NCBI RefSeq assembly: GCF_902498805.1
Contig: NZ_LR701637.1
Span: 248,001-312,000, forward strand
Length of the DNA stretch: 64,000 bases
Source of the DNA: Imperialibacter sp. EC-SDR9
GTDB lineage: Bacteria > Bacteroidota > Bacteroidia > Cytophagales > Cyclobacteriaceae
Direction of reading: 5' to 3'
Of this stretch, positions 18,486-28,446 are shown in pieces; position 1 is the first letter of the stretch, and each line of letters opens with the position of its first letter. Made by a program: the position numbers and the translations under genes. The notes beneath the pieces were generated by a model. It was not told the DNA's origin and ran no database searches. It saw only the letters and a program-made list of their open reading frames with translations.

Positions 18486-18959
18486 ATGTCCAAGTTAAGA
18501 CCCTCTTTTGTTCTTTTCATTTTTTCCATTCTTATTCTCTCGGGCTGTGCCGGCTCCAAAAAATCCAGGGCAAAAAAGGTCGACGTCATCATCCAGTCTG
18601 CCAGGTCATATACTGGAACTCCCTACAAATACGGAGGCACCACACGCAGCGGCATCGACTGCTCGGGGCTAATACTCCGCTCATTCGAGTCGGCGAGCAT
18701 CCAGGTGCCGAGAACTTCCAATGCGCAAAGCAAAATGGGCAGAAAGGTTTCTCTGAATGACCTGGAAGAAGGGGATCTCATTTTCTTTGCCATGGGCAAA
18801 AGGAAAAGAAAAATCACTCACGTTGGTATGGTAACCGACGTCAGGGGCAAAACCGACATCCGCTTTATTCATGCCTCAACAAAACTTGGGGTGATGGAAA
18901 CGAACCTGAAATCCGACTATTATTGGAAAAGAATAGTGCAAGCCCGCCGACCTTTTTGA
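18486..18959 (+). CDS. NlpC/P60 family lipoprotein (peptidoglycan endopeptidase)
   Basis: Lipoprotein of 157 residues: signal peptide and lipobox LILSGC (Cys at about 21), a short basic linker, then an NlpC/P60 domain. Catalytic Cys is in SGIDCSGLILRSF, the His in KITHVGMVTD, and the third polar residue is His in FIHAST. The family cleaves peptide stems of cell-wall peptidoglycan. The compact single-domain Spr/NlpC-like form suggests a role in wall expansion. It is divergent from asnB. Confidence 0.9.
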   Translation: MSKLRPSFVLFIFSILILSGCAGSKKSRAKKVDVIIQSARSYTGTPYKYGGTTRSGIDCSGLILRSFESASIQVPRTSNAQSKMGRKVSLNDLEEGDLIFFAMGKRKRKITHVGMVTDVRGKTDIRFIHASTKLGVMETNLKSDYYWKRIVQARRPF

Positions 18960-18984
18960 GAATACAATTTCTTTCCTATTTTTG
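18955..18984 (+). promoter_or_regulatory. Promoter of tRNA-Ala
   Basis: TTTG (18955-18958), 18-bp spacer, TATTTTTG (18977-18984): an almost perfect match to the Bacteroidota consensus. The TTTG lies in the last codons of the NlpC gene. About 70 bp remain to the tRNA 5' end. Confidence 0.7.
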
Positions 18985-19055
18985 CAGTCCCCAATTCAAG
19001 ACTTCAATGTGAGTCTGCTCGTTGCGGTTCAGCGTTTCTTCTTTGGCGTTTTAAT

Positions 19056-19129
<74 letters not shown>

Positions 19130-19145
19130 CTTCAATATTTAACTC

Positions 19146-19174
19146 AAAAGGAAGGCGCAAGTCTTCCTTTTTTT
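19146..19174 (+). terminator. Terminator of tRNA-Ala
   Basis: AAAAGGAAG (19146-19154) pairs with CTTCCTTTT (19163-19171) and runs into more T, 17 nt after the tRNA. Confidence 0.85.
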
Positions 19175-19351
19175 GTCCATCTTCCTGTCTAATTGTATTC
19201 ACAATTATCCCAGCTATTACTTCTGTTCCGTTTTTTAGAACGAGAATTCGCTTCATTTAATAGTTTTTAACGGCTCTACCGCTAATAAAATTGAAGCTTA
19301 TAGCTAAACAATTGAAAAATGGGTATTTTAATTTCCAGAAACACGTAAGAG

Positions 19352-20809
19352 ATGGCAAAGCTCAAGAACATTATCAAACAACTCTCCGATAAAGACTATC
19401 AGGCTATTTATAACAGCCTCAATGAAAGTGCGGCCGAAAAATCGGCCTCGTTGCTCAAGGGCATTAGAGAACGAAGCCTTGGCGACAACAAGATCATGGA
19501 GGAGTTGGGTGTCAACCCCAATGCGTACTATACGCTACGCTCACGGCTAAACCAGAAAATTGAAGAGTATCTGGTGGAGCAAATGGAAAACCCCCGTACT
19601 GATATTCTTAAAAAGGTAGCCAACGTAAACGACGTCGTGTTCACCAAGAAACGAGCCATTGCCCTTGCCACGCTAAAAAAATTGGAGAAAGAGCTAATAG
19701 ACTACGATTTGTCGTCAGAGCTAACGGTAGTTTATAAATATCTCAAGCGCTTACACATGCACTCGCCAGAGCAGTTTAGCTACTCTCAGCTCTATAACAA
19801 ACACGTGGCCTTTATGCTGGCCACCGACAAGGCTGAAGATATTCTGGCAGACTATTTTAAAAATTATGGCGACTACTACCTGACCGGAGATGACACGTCA
19901 AAGCTGGGACTTAGTTACCTGCTCAGGGAGCTTACCAATGTCAGTGCTCTTCATGATTCGCACAGGCTATATGTGTACAAGTCGGCGGTAAATATTTTTC
20001 ACAGACTTTTTGTGGACGACAAGGAAAGTGAACTTAATAAGGATGAAGAGGCCATTGAGGACATTCTCAAAAAAGTGGAGAGCTACTTTTCAGTGTATAC
20101 GCTCGATTCTATCTACCACCATTTATCTCTTTTGTTCGACTACCTAAAGCTGGAGTATTATACTCACTATCAACTCTATAAAAAGTCAGAAGAGTTTTTC
20201 GATGAGGTGAACGATGCCGTGGCAACACTTCTAATGAACTATCCCACGTTCACTTTTTCTTCCCAGCTGCTCATCACAAAGCTTCGAAGAAGCATTCGTC
20301 TGAAAATAGAGGAAACGTTGGAAGAGGAAAACCAGCTTCAGTTTTCAGAATATGAACCAAATCCCCTCAACGTACCCGCCTATATTACCTATGTCACTTA
20401 CCGGGCCCTGAGTTGCTATTATGCCGGCAACTACGACGAAGCCGCTAAATGGATCAACAACTTCCTTAACGAGGTAAGCCTTAAAAAATACCCGCTTGCC
20501 CAGCTTGAAATCAAATCAGTGCTGGCCTTGCAGTACTGTATGATGGGCGACTATGATTTATTCAGTCAGCTGATGAATAGTGTTCAAAGACAGGTGAGAC
20601 TAATGGGCAAAGAAAACATTGACCACGTCGTTATCTTCAACAAGATTCTGAAAGTAGCTACCAGCGAAGCGAAAAAGCAGAAAGCAGATAAAATTTCGGT
20701 GTTGGCCAGGAAATTCAATTCCTCCAACATTTCCGTTTATGCGCCAACCACACTCATTAGAATGGATGAAAAATTCATAAACGACCTCAGTTCTGTGTCG
20801 GTGGTTTAG
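19352..20809 (+). CDS. Helical repeat-like protein of unknown function (485 aa)
   Basis: Cytoplasmic protein of 485 residues with no signal peptide or membrane segment. It is almost wholly alpha-helical by composition (Leu, Lys, Glu, Tyr rich) and suggests an array of TPR-like helices, for example YRALSCYYAGNYDEAAKWINNFL at about 350-375, which fits one TPR unit. The N-terminus (KQLSDKDYQAIYNSLNE...) contains a possible helix-turn-helix-like stretch around EELGVNPNAYYTLRSRLNQKI. I do not recognise the family. Its stop overlaps the convergent lone receiver gene by 4 bp. The ATG at 19352 follows a 220-bp leader containing only the tRNA terminator. Confidence 0.75.
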   Translation: MAKLKNIIKQLSDKDYQAIYNSLNESAAEKSASLLKGIRERSLGDNKIMEELGVNPNAYYTLRSRLNQKIEEYLVEQMENPRTDILKKVANVNDVVFTKKRAIALATLKKLEKELIDYDLSSELTVVYKYLKRLHMHSPEQFSYSQLYNKHVAFMLATDKAEDILADYFKNYGDYYLTGDDTSKLGLSYLLRELTNVSALHDSHRLYVYKSAVNIFHRLFVDDKESELNKDEEAIEDILKKVESYFSVYTLDSIYHHLSLLFDYLKLEYYTHYQLYKKSEEFFDEVNDAVATLLMNYPTFTFSSQLLITKLRRSIRLKIEETLEEENQLQFSEYEPNPLNVPAYITYVTYRALSCYYAGNYDEAAKWINNFLNEVSLKKYPLAQLEIKSVLALQYCMMGDYDLFSQLMNSVQRQVRLMGKENIDHVVIFNKILKVATSEAKKQKADKISVLARKFNSSNISVYAPTTLIRMDEKFINDLSSVSVV

Positions 20810-21225
20810 AACTTTATCTTCTCGAGCGTATCCTGTGTTAGGGGTTTGTTGATGTATTTTTTAACGTAGTTGTACTTCTTCGATTTGTTGACGTCCTGAG
20901 GATTAATGGAGGAAGTAAGCATAACGATATTGCAAATATCCTTTGTCTCCACCCTGAACTTTTCAAACTCATCCAAAAATTGGAACCCGTCCATCAAGGG
21001 CATATCGATGTCGAGAAAAATGATTTGAGGGAGAATGGAATGTCCTGCCGCACCAAGCTTTTCTATATTTCTTAAAAACTCTATGGCGCTCTTGGCACCG
21101 GTGTGTACATAGATATTTTCAGATAACGTTGATGCCTCAATCATCTTCTGATTGATCAAATTATCGATCTCATTGTCGTCAATAAGCATCACTGCTTTGA
21201 ATCTGGGGGCTACAGTCACTGCCAT
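20806..21225 (-). CDS. Stand-alone response regulator receiver
   Basis: Single-domain CheY-like receiver of 139 residues. Acidic pair MLIDDNEID, phospho-accepting Asp in FLDIDMPLMDG, Thr/Ser in MLTSSIN and Lys in YINKPL. The tail is short and no output domain follows. Such orphan receivers in Bacteroidota usually work in phosphorelays or bind a kinase elsewhere; no kinase is adjacent. The stop overlaps the stop of the unknown helical protein by 4 bp. Confidence 0.88.
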   Translation of the reverse strand: MAVTVAPRFKAVMLIDDNEIDNLINQKMIEASTLSENIYVHTGAKSAIEFLRNIEKLGAAGHSILPQIIFLDIDMPLMDGFQFLDEFEKFRVETKDICNIVMLTSSINPQDVNKSKKYNYVKKYINKPLTQDTLEKIKF

Positions 21226-21307
21226 ATTAAGTTATTAGTTGGTGCCATAGCCTGAGGTAAAAGGGCTAAGACACCAAATGTTACTAATTTTTTGGTAAAA
21301 TACACTG

Positions 21308-22864
21308 CTAAAGATCAAATTTTATCCCCTGCGCCAAAGGTAATTTTGCGCTGTAGTTGATTGTGTTGGTCTGGCGGCGCATATAAGCTTTCCATGCGTC
21401 GGAGCCCGACTCCCTGCCACCACCTGTTTCTTTCTCACCACCGAACGCTCCCCCTATTTCAGCCCCAGAGGTGCCAATGTTGACATTGGCAATGCCACAA
21501 TCACTTCCTGCCTGCGACAAAAACTGCTCTGCTTCCAGCAGATTATCTGTGAGAATGGCTGAAGAAAGGCCCTGAGGCACACCGTTTTGAAGAGTGATGG
21601 CATCAGCTACATCACCTGAGTATTTAATCAAATACAAGATTGGAGCAAAGGTTTCGTGCTGAACAATTTTGAAAGTGTTCTTTACTTCAAAAATGGCTGG
21701 CTTAACATAGCAACCAGACTCGTAGCCAGCGCCTGAAAGAACGCCACCTTCAACGATGGTTTTGCCTCCTTCTTTTTCTACTTCCTTAATGGCGTTGAGG
21801 TAATTTTCAACCGCCAGTTTATCTATAAGCGGGCCGACATGGTTTTTCTCACTCAGCGGATTCCCTATTTTCAGTTGAGAGTATGCTTTAGTCAACCTTG
21901 CCTTCATTTCATCAAAAATGCTGTCGTGCACAATAAGCCTTCTGGTAGTGGTGCATCTTTGCCCTGCGGTGCCCACGGCACCAAACACGGCTGCTATAAT
22001 TGCCACATCCAAATTAGCATGCTGCGAAACAATGATGGCATTATTACCACCCAGCTCCAGCAGAGACCTGCCCAGCCTTTTGCCCACAGCTTCACTCACC
22101 TTCTTGCCCATGCGGGTAGAGCCGGTGGCAGAAACCAAGGGCACTCTGGTGTCGTTGGAGAGAAGCTCGCCAATTTTATAGTCGCCGATTACGAGGCCGC
22201 TGATGCCTTCTGGCAAATTATTTCTTTCGAACACTTTCGCAGCTATCTTCTGACAGGCAACGGCCGTGATCGGTGTTTTCTCTGAGGGTTTCCAAACACA
22301 AACATCGCCACATACCCAGGCTAGCATAGTGTTCCAGCTCCAAACGGCAACAGGAAAGTTAAAAGCAGAAATGATGCCCACAATGCCCATTGGATGCCAC
22401 TGCTCATACATGCGGTGGCCGGGTCTTTCGGAATGCATACTCAAGCCATAGAGCTGACGAGAAAGGCCCACAGCAAAATCGCAGATGTCGATCATTTCCT
22501 GCACTTCACCATAACCCTCTTGCAAGGACTTACCCATTTCGTAGGAAACCAGTTTGCCAAGGTGCTCTTTATTCTTCCTCAGCTCATCACCGATTTGCCG
22601 TATGATTTCGCCACGCTGAGGTGCCGGCACAAGTCTCCAACTCTTGAAAGCCTCCTCTGCCTTTTTTATCACCTGCTCATATGTAGCCGCCGTCGCAGAC
22701 TCTACAGAGGCAATCAACATTCCGTCCGCCGGAGAAAAGCTTTCTATCACCTCTCCACCGGAAGCAATCCAATTTTTGCCGGTCGAGGATCCGGCATTTT
22801 TATTTTCAATACCGAGCTTTTCAATCGCTTCGGCAATTCCGTAGGTATCTTCAATTGTGACCAT
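21308..22864 (-). CDS. ALDH7-type aldehyde dehydrogenase (aminoadipate semialdehyde dehydrogenase-like)
   Basis: NAD(P)-dependent aldehyde dehydrogenase of 518 residues. Conserved blocks: ISAFNFPVAVWSWN, cofactor-binding WKPSEKTP, SATGSTRMGKKVSEAVG, catalytic Glu in LLELGGNNA and nucleophile Cys in GTAGQRCTTTRRL. The AGQRCTTTRRL form is typical of the ALDH7/antiquitin branch, which oxidises 2-aminoadipate 6-semialdehyde (piperideine-6-carboxylate) in lysine breakdown. No other lysine catabolic gene is adjacent, so the substrate is inferred from the family alone. Confidence 0.88.
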   Translation of the reverse strand: MVTIEDTYGIAEAIEKLGIENKNAGSSTGKNWIASGGEVIESFSPADGMLIASVESATAATYEQVIKKAEEAFKSWRLVPAPQRGEIIRQIGDELRKNKEHLGKLVSYEMGKSLQEGYGEVQEMIDICDFAVGLSRQLYGLSMHSERPGHRMYEQWHPMGIVGIISAFNFPVAVWSWNTMLAWVCGDVCVWKPSEKTPITAVACQKIAAKVFERNNLPEGISGLVIGDYKIGELLSNDTRVPLVSATGSTRMGKKVSEAVGKRLGRSLLELGGNNAIIVSQHANLDVAIIAAVFGAVGTAGQRCTTTRRLIVHDSIFDEMKARLTKAYSQLKIGNPLSEKNHVGPLIDKLAVENYLNAIKEVEKEGGKTIVEGGVLSGAGYESGCYVKPAIFEVKNTFKIVQHETFAPILYLIKYSGDVADAITLQNGVPQGLSSAILTDNLLEAEQFLSQAGSDCGIANVNIGTSGAEIGGAFGGEKETGGGRESGSDAWKAYMRRQTNTINYSAKLPLAQGIKFDL

Positions 22865-22932
22865 TTTTGAAATTATTAGGGGGTTAATGGAACCGCAAAA
22901 TTGCTAACATTTAGGGCGTTTTCAAAATAATA

Positions 22933-23694
22933 CTAGCAGGGAAACTGAACGGTAATGATGCCCGACTTTCTATTGCCTTTGGGATAAGTCTTTTCCGTGT
23001 ATTCCACACGACCATTGTTGTCAACCGTAATAACTGTAGTGCAACAGGTACCATAACTTTCAGTCTGAATGCACATAGCCGACAGCTGTTTTTCCCAGTC
23101 AGCTGAAACCCCAGTGACTGGCAATTGCTCATCAGGCGCCAACTCTCCATCGCCCATCCATTCGATCATTTCGGTAGCGCTGGGATGATCCTTTTTCAAA
23201 GTGACTTCAAAGTAGCGCTTTGCCTTTTGCACTTTTGGCCACGGTGTATCGAGGAAAGCGTTGGAAAGCCCATATATACCAGGCTTTACCTGTAGTAGTT
23301 CCTTCTGAATATTATTGAAATAGTATAGCTCATTATTTTCAAGAGTCAGCAAGTTGAATCCATTGAAAAGATCAAGCTGCCCTTTTACACCCTCATAAAA
23401 CGACGGTGACGATTGGGTGCCAGCAAGAAAGTCCTTCGTGAGGTTCCCTCTCGAGGGGGCCGAGGCTTTGATATTTGTCAGATCACGGTGGTTGGTAATC
23501 GCCGTCATGCGTCCCGACCGGTGCATGCCCATCCATGTACCCCCTTCTTTCAAGTCACGGCCGCCAAGGATATCGGGGTTGTCGTTCCAATACCCGAGAG
23601 GCGCAGTGGGCCGTTCGTAAAATTCGTCCCTGTTGGCCACCAAAATCAGCTGATAGTTGGGGTGGTGCTTCCAGGCAAAGGTGATCAGGCACAT
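22933..23694 (-). CDS. NRDE family protein (TANGO2-like)
   Basis: Protein of 253 residues beginning MCLITFAWKHHPNYQLILVANRDEF, with the Asn-Arg-Asp-Glu motif that names the family and a Cys at position 2. The following blocks, ILGGRDLKEGGTWMGM and AITNHRD, are also characteristic. The N-terminal Cys suggests an Ntn-hydrolase-like fold. Human TANGO2 is linked to lipid or haem handling, but the bacterial role is unknown. It is divergent from the 5-oxoprolinase gene across about 107 bp. Confidence 0.88.
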   Translation of the reverse strand: MCLITFAWKHHPNYQLILVANRDEFYERPTAPLGYWNDNPDILGGRDLKEGGTWMGMHRSGRMTAITNHRDLTNIKASAPSRGNLTKDFLAGTQSSPSFYEGVKGQLDLFNGFNLLTLENNELYYFNNIQKELLQVKPGIYGLSNAFLDTPWPKVQKAKRYFEVTLKKDHPSATEMIEWMGDGELAPDEQLPVTGVSADWEKQLSAMCIQTESYGTCCTTVITVDNNGRVEYTEKTYPKGNRKSGIITVQFPC

Positions 23695-23801
23695 ATTAAA
23701 GTTATTGCTTTCATAGCCACAATACTAAAACAACTCCTCCAATCAATGATGAATTTGACAAATAGGTTCCGTTACTTAGTTTGCGTTGCAAGAAAACAGC
23801 C

Positions 23802-26800
23802 ATGAACAAGAAGTGGAAGATTTGGGTGGATACAGGAGGCACATTTACCGACTGCCTGGCAGAAACACCCGAAGGCGAGATAAAAAGAGTGAAAGTGCTC
23901 AGCAGCAGCAAGCTGAGGGGAAAAGCCATCGAGCAGGTAGCGGAAAATGCTTTTCGTGTTGATGCATCGTTTGCCGTCGATAAAGATATTTTAAAGGGCT
24001 ATAAAATAAGAGTTCTCAGCCAACACTTCCCCGGTAATTCCATCGCCCAATTCGACCCCAACAACTTTACGTTTACTCTGGTCAATTCCTTGCCGAACGG
24101 GCTGATTTTTCCCTGCGACTTCGAGCTGGACGGCGGTGAAGAAGCCCCCGTGCTGGCTGCCCGATTAATCACCGAAACAGCATTAGACCACGCACTCCCG
24201 CCCATGGACATGCGGCTGGGCACTACCCGGGGAACAAACGCTCTGCTGGAAAGAAAGGGAGCAAACACTGCCTGGCTGGTAACAAAAGGCCTCAAAGACC
24301 TGATTCGTATTGGTACCCAACAGCGGCCCGATATCTTTGCCTTGAAAATCGAAAAACCCGAACCGCTTTATTCAAATGTTTTTGAGATCGACGAAAGAAT
24401 AGATGCACAGGGAACCGTGTTGGTCGCTTTAAATTCTATAGAGGTTGAACATGCCATCGAAAAAATAAAAGCGCAGGGAATTCAGTCGGTGGCAGTGTCC
24501 TTTCTCAATTCGTTCAAGAACCCGGCTCATGAATTAGAAGTGCTCGATTTGTGCGAAAAAGCCGAATTAAAGTATGTCTCCGTTTCATCTCAGCTTTTCC
24601 CCGCCATCAAGTTGCTTCCCAGGGCCGAAACAGCGGTGGCCGACGCTTACCTGAACCCTATCCTTACTTCCTATCTGACTGGTGTTTCCAATAGACTCTC
24701 CGATGACAGCTCACTGAAAGTGATGACCAGTGCGGGTGGCCTCATCAGCGCCAACGATTTCCATGCAAAAGACAGCTTGCTCAGTGGCCCGGCTGGAGGA
24801 GTGGTGGGTGCTGCCGAAATTGCAAAAGTATCTGGTGAGAAAAACATCCTGACCCTGGACATGGGTGGCACAAGCACCGACGTGAGCCGGTACTCCGGCA
24901 AACCCGACTACCGTTTCGAATGTGAAGTAGGCCCGGCAAAAATTGCTTCTCCTTCGGTAGCGGTGGAAACCGTGGCTGCAGGAGGCGGCTCTATCTGCTC
25001 CTTTGATGGGCATAAGCTAAAGGTGGGGCCCGAAAGTGCCGGTGCACAGCCCGGGCCAGCCTGCTATGGTGCCGGCGGCCCACTGACCGTAACTGACGTC
25101 AATCTGCTGCTTGGCAGAGTGGATGAGGAAAAGTTTGGCATTCCCGTGCAAAAAGGGGAGTCGGCGAAAAGGCTGGAAGAGCAGCTCAACGAAATAAAAA
25201 ACCAAACCGAAAACCTGCCGGAAGCCAACAGCCTGCTAGAAGGCTACTTGCAAATTGCCAACGAACGGATGGCAGAAGCCATTAGAAACATCTCCACAAG
25301 AAAAGGGTACGACCCTGCTGAGCATGCACTCCTGGCTTTTGGTGGGGCTGGTGGACAGCATGCCTGTGCCATTGCTGAATTGCTGGGGATGAAAAAAATC
25401 ATTGTGCCCTTTGATGCCGGACTGCTGAGTGCCTACGGCATTGGCAAGGCCGTTGAGGAGCGCATGATCACGCAACAAGTGCTGAAACCCCTCAACGACC
25501 TGAAGCATCATTTTGAATCAATCGTCGCCACAGCTGCTAAGGAAGCAGCCTTGATGCTCAAAAAGGAGGGAATCCTAGAGACAGAGACCACATTTGTGGC
25601 CGCCTATCTGCGCTTTTCAGGGCAAGATGCTGTGATAGAAGTTGAAGCTGAAAAATATAGTGGCCTGTATGCTGCCTTCAAGAGCAAGTATGAGGAGCTG
25701 TTTGGTCATTGGGTAGAAAGCCGGGCCATAGAGGTGGAGTCGATAAAGGTGAAAGTTTCTGCATTGAAAATAAGCAAAGACGCAGGGCTCCTGCCCGTCA
25801 AAGTACATCCTGCGCAATCGCAAAGAACCAAAGAAATAACGCACCAGGGTAAACAACTACCGGCCCAACTCTACGACTGGGAGTCGTTGTCTCCGGGAGC
25901 AAAAATTGAAGGCCCCGCTCTGCTAGCTTCGAAAACTTCAACCACATGGATCGCCCCGGGCTGGCAAGCCAATGTAGGGCACGAGCTCAATGTCATTTTA
26001 GATTTGACAGAAGCCTCTTCCTCAGGTCTCAACGAGGTACACGAAACCGTAGCACTCGAGCTGTTTACCAACAGGTTTCGGGGCATTGCCGAAGAAATGG
26101 GTGCACTGCTCATGCGCACGGCCTTTTCAGTAAACATCAAAGAACGCCTCGATTTCTCCTGCGCCTTGCTTGATCCGAAAGGCGAGCTAGTGGTCAATGC
26201 GCCCCACATCCCAGTGCATTTGGGCGGGCTGGGACTATGCGTGCGCAAGGTGTTGGAAGTGCTTCCGTTGTCCGCAGGCGATGTGGCAGTCACCAATCAT
26301 CCCGGCTTCGGCGGCTCACACCTGCCCGATATCACACTCATTGCCCCCGTGTTTGAAGGAAAGAAACTACTGGGCTATGTGGCCAACAGAGCCCACCACG
26401 CCGAGCTGGGAGGTAAAAGACCAGGCTCTATGCCGCCGGATGCTAAAAATCTGGCCGAAGAAGGAGTCGTCATCAGCCCCATGCTATTGATCCAAAAGGG
26501 AGTGGCTCAATGGAAGCAAATAGAAAAAGTGCTTACCGGCCATAGCTACCCCACCAGGGCCGTGGCAGAGAACATGGCTGACTTAAATGCGGCGCTGTCG
26601 TCAATTAAGGCTGGTCAAAATGCCCTGCTTTCGCTCTGTCAAAAAGAAGGTGTCGAAAAAGTGCTGCATTATATGCAGCGGCTCAAAGACTATTCCAACG
26701 AAAAGCTTTGGGTGCAATTGGGAAAGCTCTCGGGAGACGAGTTTGAAGGTACTGAAAAGCTGGACGACGGAAGCCCGTTGAAAGTAAAATTGCAGCGAGG

Positions 26801-27569
26801 GAATGACAAGCTGACGGTTGACTTCACGGGTTCATCACAGGTGCATCCCGGCAACTTGAATGCCACACCTGCCATTGTGCGAAGTGCCGTCATTTATGTG
26901 CTCAGGCTGCTGATCTCGGAGGACATTCCACTCAATGAGGGCATTATGAAGCAAGTGGAAATCGTTCTTCCTGATGGCTTGCTCAACCCGCCTTTTCCGG
27001 CTGACTCTTCCCAGTGTCCAGCGGTCGTTGGCGGCAATACCGAAGTAAGCCAGCGCCTGGTCGACACTTTGATCAAAGCGTTGAAGCTTTCCGCCTGTAG
27101 CCAGGGAACGATGAACAATCTACTGTTTGGCAACAAAAGCTTCGGCTACTACGAAACCATCTGTGGCGGCACGGGTGCCGGGCCAGGCTTCAATGGCGCC
27201 AACGCCATCCACCACCACATGACCAATACCCGCATCACTGACCCCGAAATCATGGAGTGGAGATATCCAGTTCAAGTGGAAGAGTTTTCGGTAAGAAAAG
27301 GCTCGGGAGGGCCGGGTAAGTGGACAGGTGGCGACGGCATTGTGAGAAAACTTCGGTTCACAGAGGCTGTAGAACTGACCCTACTCACTCAACACAGGGT
27401 AGAAGCTCCTTACGGTATGGAAGGAGGCAAACCTGGAGCAACAGGAAAACAGTTTGTTGAAAAAAGCAATGGTTCGGTCGTTGACCTCAAGGGTGTTGAC
27501 GAAATGGATTTGCAAGCAGGGGATGCCATTGTCATCGAAACACCGGGCGGAGGTGGGTGGGGCTTGTAG
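23802..27569 (+). CDS. 5-oxoprolinase-like fused hydantoinase A/B
   Basis: Cytoplasmic ATP-dependent hydrolase of 1255 residues. The start is ATG 23802 (MNKKWKIWVDTGGTFTDCL); the frame upstream opens only at a TTG. The N-terminal half is hydantoinase A, with the actin-fold nucleotide site WVDTGGTFTD, RGTNALLERKGA, LDMGGTSTDVSR and GAGGQHA. From about residue 745 (ETVALELFTNRFRGIAEEMG) it is hydantoinase B, with FSCALLDPKGELV, HPGFGGSHLPDITL and a glycine-rich end. The fusion and length match eukaryotic-type 5-oxoprolinase, which opens pyroglutamate to glutamate. Acetone carboxylase and N-methylhydantoinase relatives are normally split in two genes. Confidence 0.87.
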   Translation: MNKKWKIWVDTGGTFTDCLAETPEGEIKRVKVLSSSKLRGKAIEQVAENAFRVDASFAVDKDILKGYKIRVLSQHFPGNSIAQFDPNNFTFTLVNSLPNGLIFPCDFELDGGEEAPVLAARLITETALDHALPPMDMRLGTTRGTNALLERKGANTAWLVTKGLKDLIRIGTQQRPDIFALKIEKPEPLYSNVFEIDERIDAQGTVLVALNSIEVEHAIEKIKAQGIQSVAVSFLNSFKNPAHELEVLDLCEKAELKYVSVSSQLFPAIKLLPRAETAVADAYLNPILTSYLTGVSNRLSDDSSLKVMTSAGGLISANDFHAKDSLLSGPAGGVVGAAEIAKVSGEKNILTLDMGGTSTDVSRYSGKPDYRFECEVGPAKIASPSVAVETVAAGGGSICSFDGHKLKVGPESAGAQPGPACYGAGGPLTVTDVNLLLGRVDEEKFGIPVQKGESAKRLEEQLNEIKNQTENLPEANSLLEGYLQIANERMAEAIRNISTRKGYDPAEHALLAFGGAGGQHACAIAELLGMKKIIVPFDAGLLSAYGIGKAVEERMITQQVLKPLNDLKHHFESIVATAAKEAALMLKKEGILETETTFVAAYLRFSGQDAVIEVEAEKYSGLYAAFKSKYEELFGHWVESRAIEVESIKVKVSALKISKDAGLLPVKVHPAQSQRTKEITHQGKQLPAQLYDWESLSPGAKIEGPALLASKTSTTWIAPGWQANVGHELNVILDLTEASSSGLNEVHETVALELFTNRFRGIAEEMGALLMRTAFSVNIKERLDFSCALLDPKGELVVNAPHIPVHLGGLGLCVRKVLEVLPLSAGDVAVTNHPGFGGSHLPDITLIAPVFEGKKLLGYVANRAHHAELGGKRPGSMPPDAKNLAEEGVVISPMLLIQKGVAQWKQIEKVLTGHSYPTRAVAENMADLNAALSSIKAGQNALLSLCQKEGVEKVLHYMQRLKDYSNEKLWVQLGKLSGDEFEGTEKLDDGSPLKVKLQRGNDKLTVDFTGSSQVHPGNLNATPAIVRSAVIYVLRLLISEDIPLNEGIMKQVEIVLPDGLLNPPFPADSSQCPAVVGGNTEVSQRLVDTLIKALKLSACSQGTMNNLLFGNKSFGYYETICGGTGAGPGFNGANAIHHHMTNTRITDPEIMEWRYPVQVEEFSVRKGSGGPGKWTGGDGIVRKLRFTEAVELTLLTQHRVEAPYGMEGGKPGATGKQFVEKSNGSVVDLKGVDEMDLQAGDAIVIETPGGGGWGL

Positions 27570-27653
27570 CCAACGGATGCTTGTTGAGTTCCATTGACAG
27601 TTTATCACTTTTGTACTATTTTTATGGAAAATAATACAAAACACATTTTTCTC

Positions 27654-28364
27654 ATGAAACTACTCAAATCGTTTTTCGTCTTCGGCCTTCTTATTTTTTC
27701 TCAACAAGCATTTAGCCAGTGCAATCCCTATTTCAATTATACCGAGGGAGCGGTCATAGAAAGAACCTACTTCAACAAAAAAGGGAAGGAAGTGTCCAAC
27801 GACAAGATGGAAATCTTATCTGTTGACGGCTCTGGAAATAACCAGACCATGAAGGCAAGAGTGACCATGTACGATAAAAAGAAAGAGCTGAGCAACAATG
27901 AAATCGAGATGATTTGCGAAGACGGCGTTTTCAAAATGGACATGAGAAATTTTATGCCGCAAGGGATGGAAGGCATGGAGGATGTTCAGATTGTTTTTGA
28001 GGGCGATCAGCTCACGATTCCATCTGATCTGAAGGCCGGCCAGTCGCTGAAAGATCTCACATTTGTGGTTAAAATCATTTCAGATAATCCAGCCATGAAA
28101 GCCATGGCCACCAACACCACGGTGTCGATTAAGAACCGAAAGGTAGTGGGCAAAGAGAAAATAACCACGGCAGCAGGCACGTACGATTGCTTCAAAATGA
28201 CCTACGACTCAGAGTCTACCATGTCGATCATGGGCATGAAAAGAACGATGAACTCATCGAGCGTTGAGTACCTGAGTGAAGGCGCAGGAATGGTGAAAAG
28301 CGAATCCTACGATGAAAAAGGTAATTTGAACAGCTATGTGGAGTTGAGTGCGTTTAAAAAGTAG
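27654..28364 (+). CDS. Secreted DUF3108/TapB-like protein
   Basis: Exported protein of 236 residues: signal peptide MKLLKSFFVFGLLIFSQQAFSQ, then a mature part with many beta strands (YTEGAVIERTYFNKKGKE, TAAGTYDCFKMTYDSES, VEYLSEGAGMVKSESYDEKG) resembling the DUF3108 family of periplasmic beta-rich proteins. The start at ATG 27654 puts the signal peptide at the N-terminus; the frame opens earlier at 27594 without sense. Met-rich middle (NFMPQGMEGMEDV, NPAMKAMAT). No known function. It follows the 5-oxoprolinase by 84 bp. Confidence 0.7.
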   Translation: MKLLKSFFVFGLLIFSQQAFSQCNPYFNYTEGAVIERTYFNKKGKEVSNDKMEILSVDGSGNNQTMKARVTMYDKKKELSNNEIEMICEDGVFKMDMRNFMPQGMEGMEDVQIVFEGDQLTIPSDLKAGQSLKDLTFVVKIISDNPAMKAMATNTTVSIKNRKVVGKEKITTAAGTYDCFKMTYDSESTMSIMGMKRTMNSSSVEYLSEGAGMVKSESYDEKGNLNSYVELSAFKK

Positions 28365-28446
28365 CAGTCCCTCCGCATCTCATCAATAGCGTTCATAAAT
28401 AGATCAGTATGCCATATATTGGGGCTTATCTATTTACACTTCTCTT

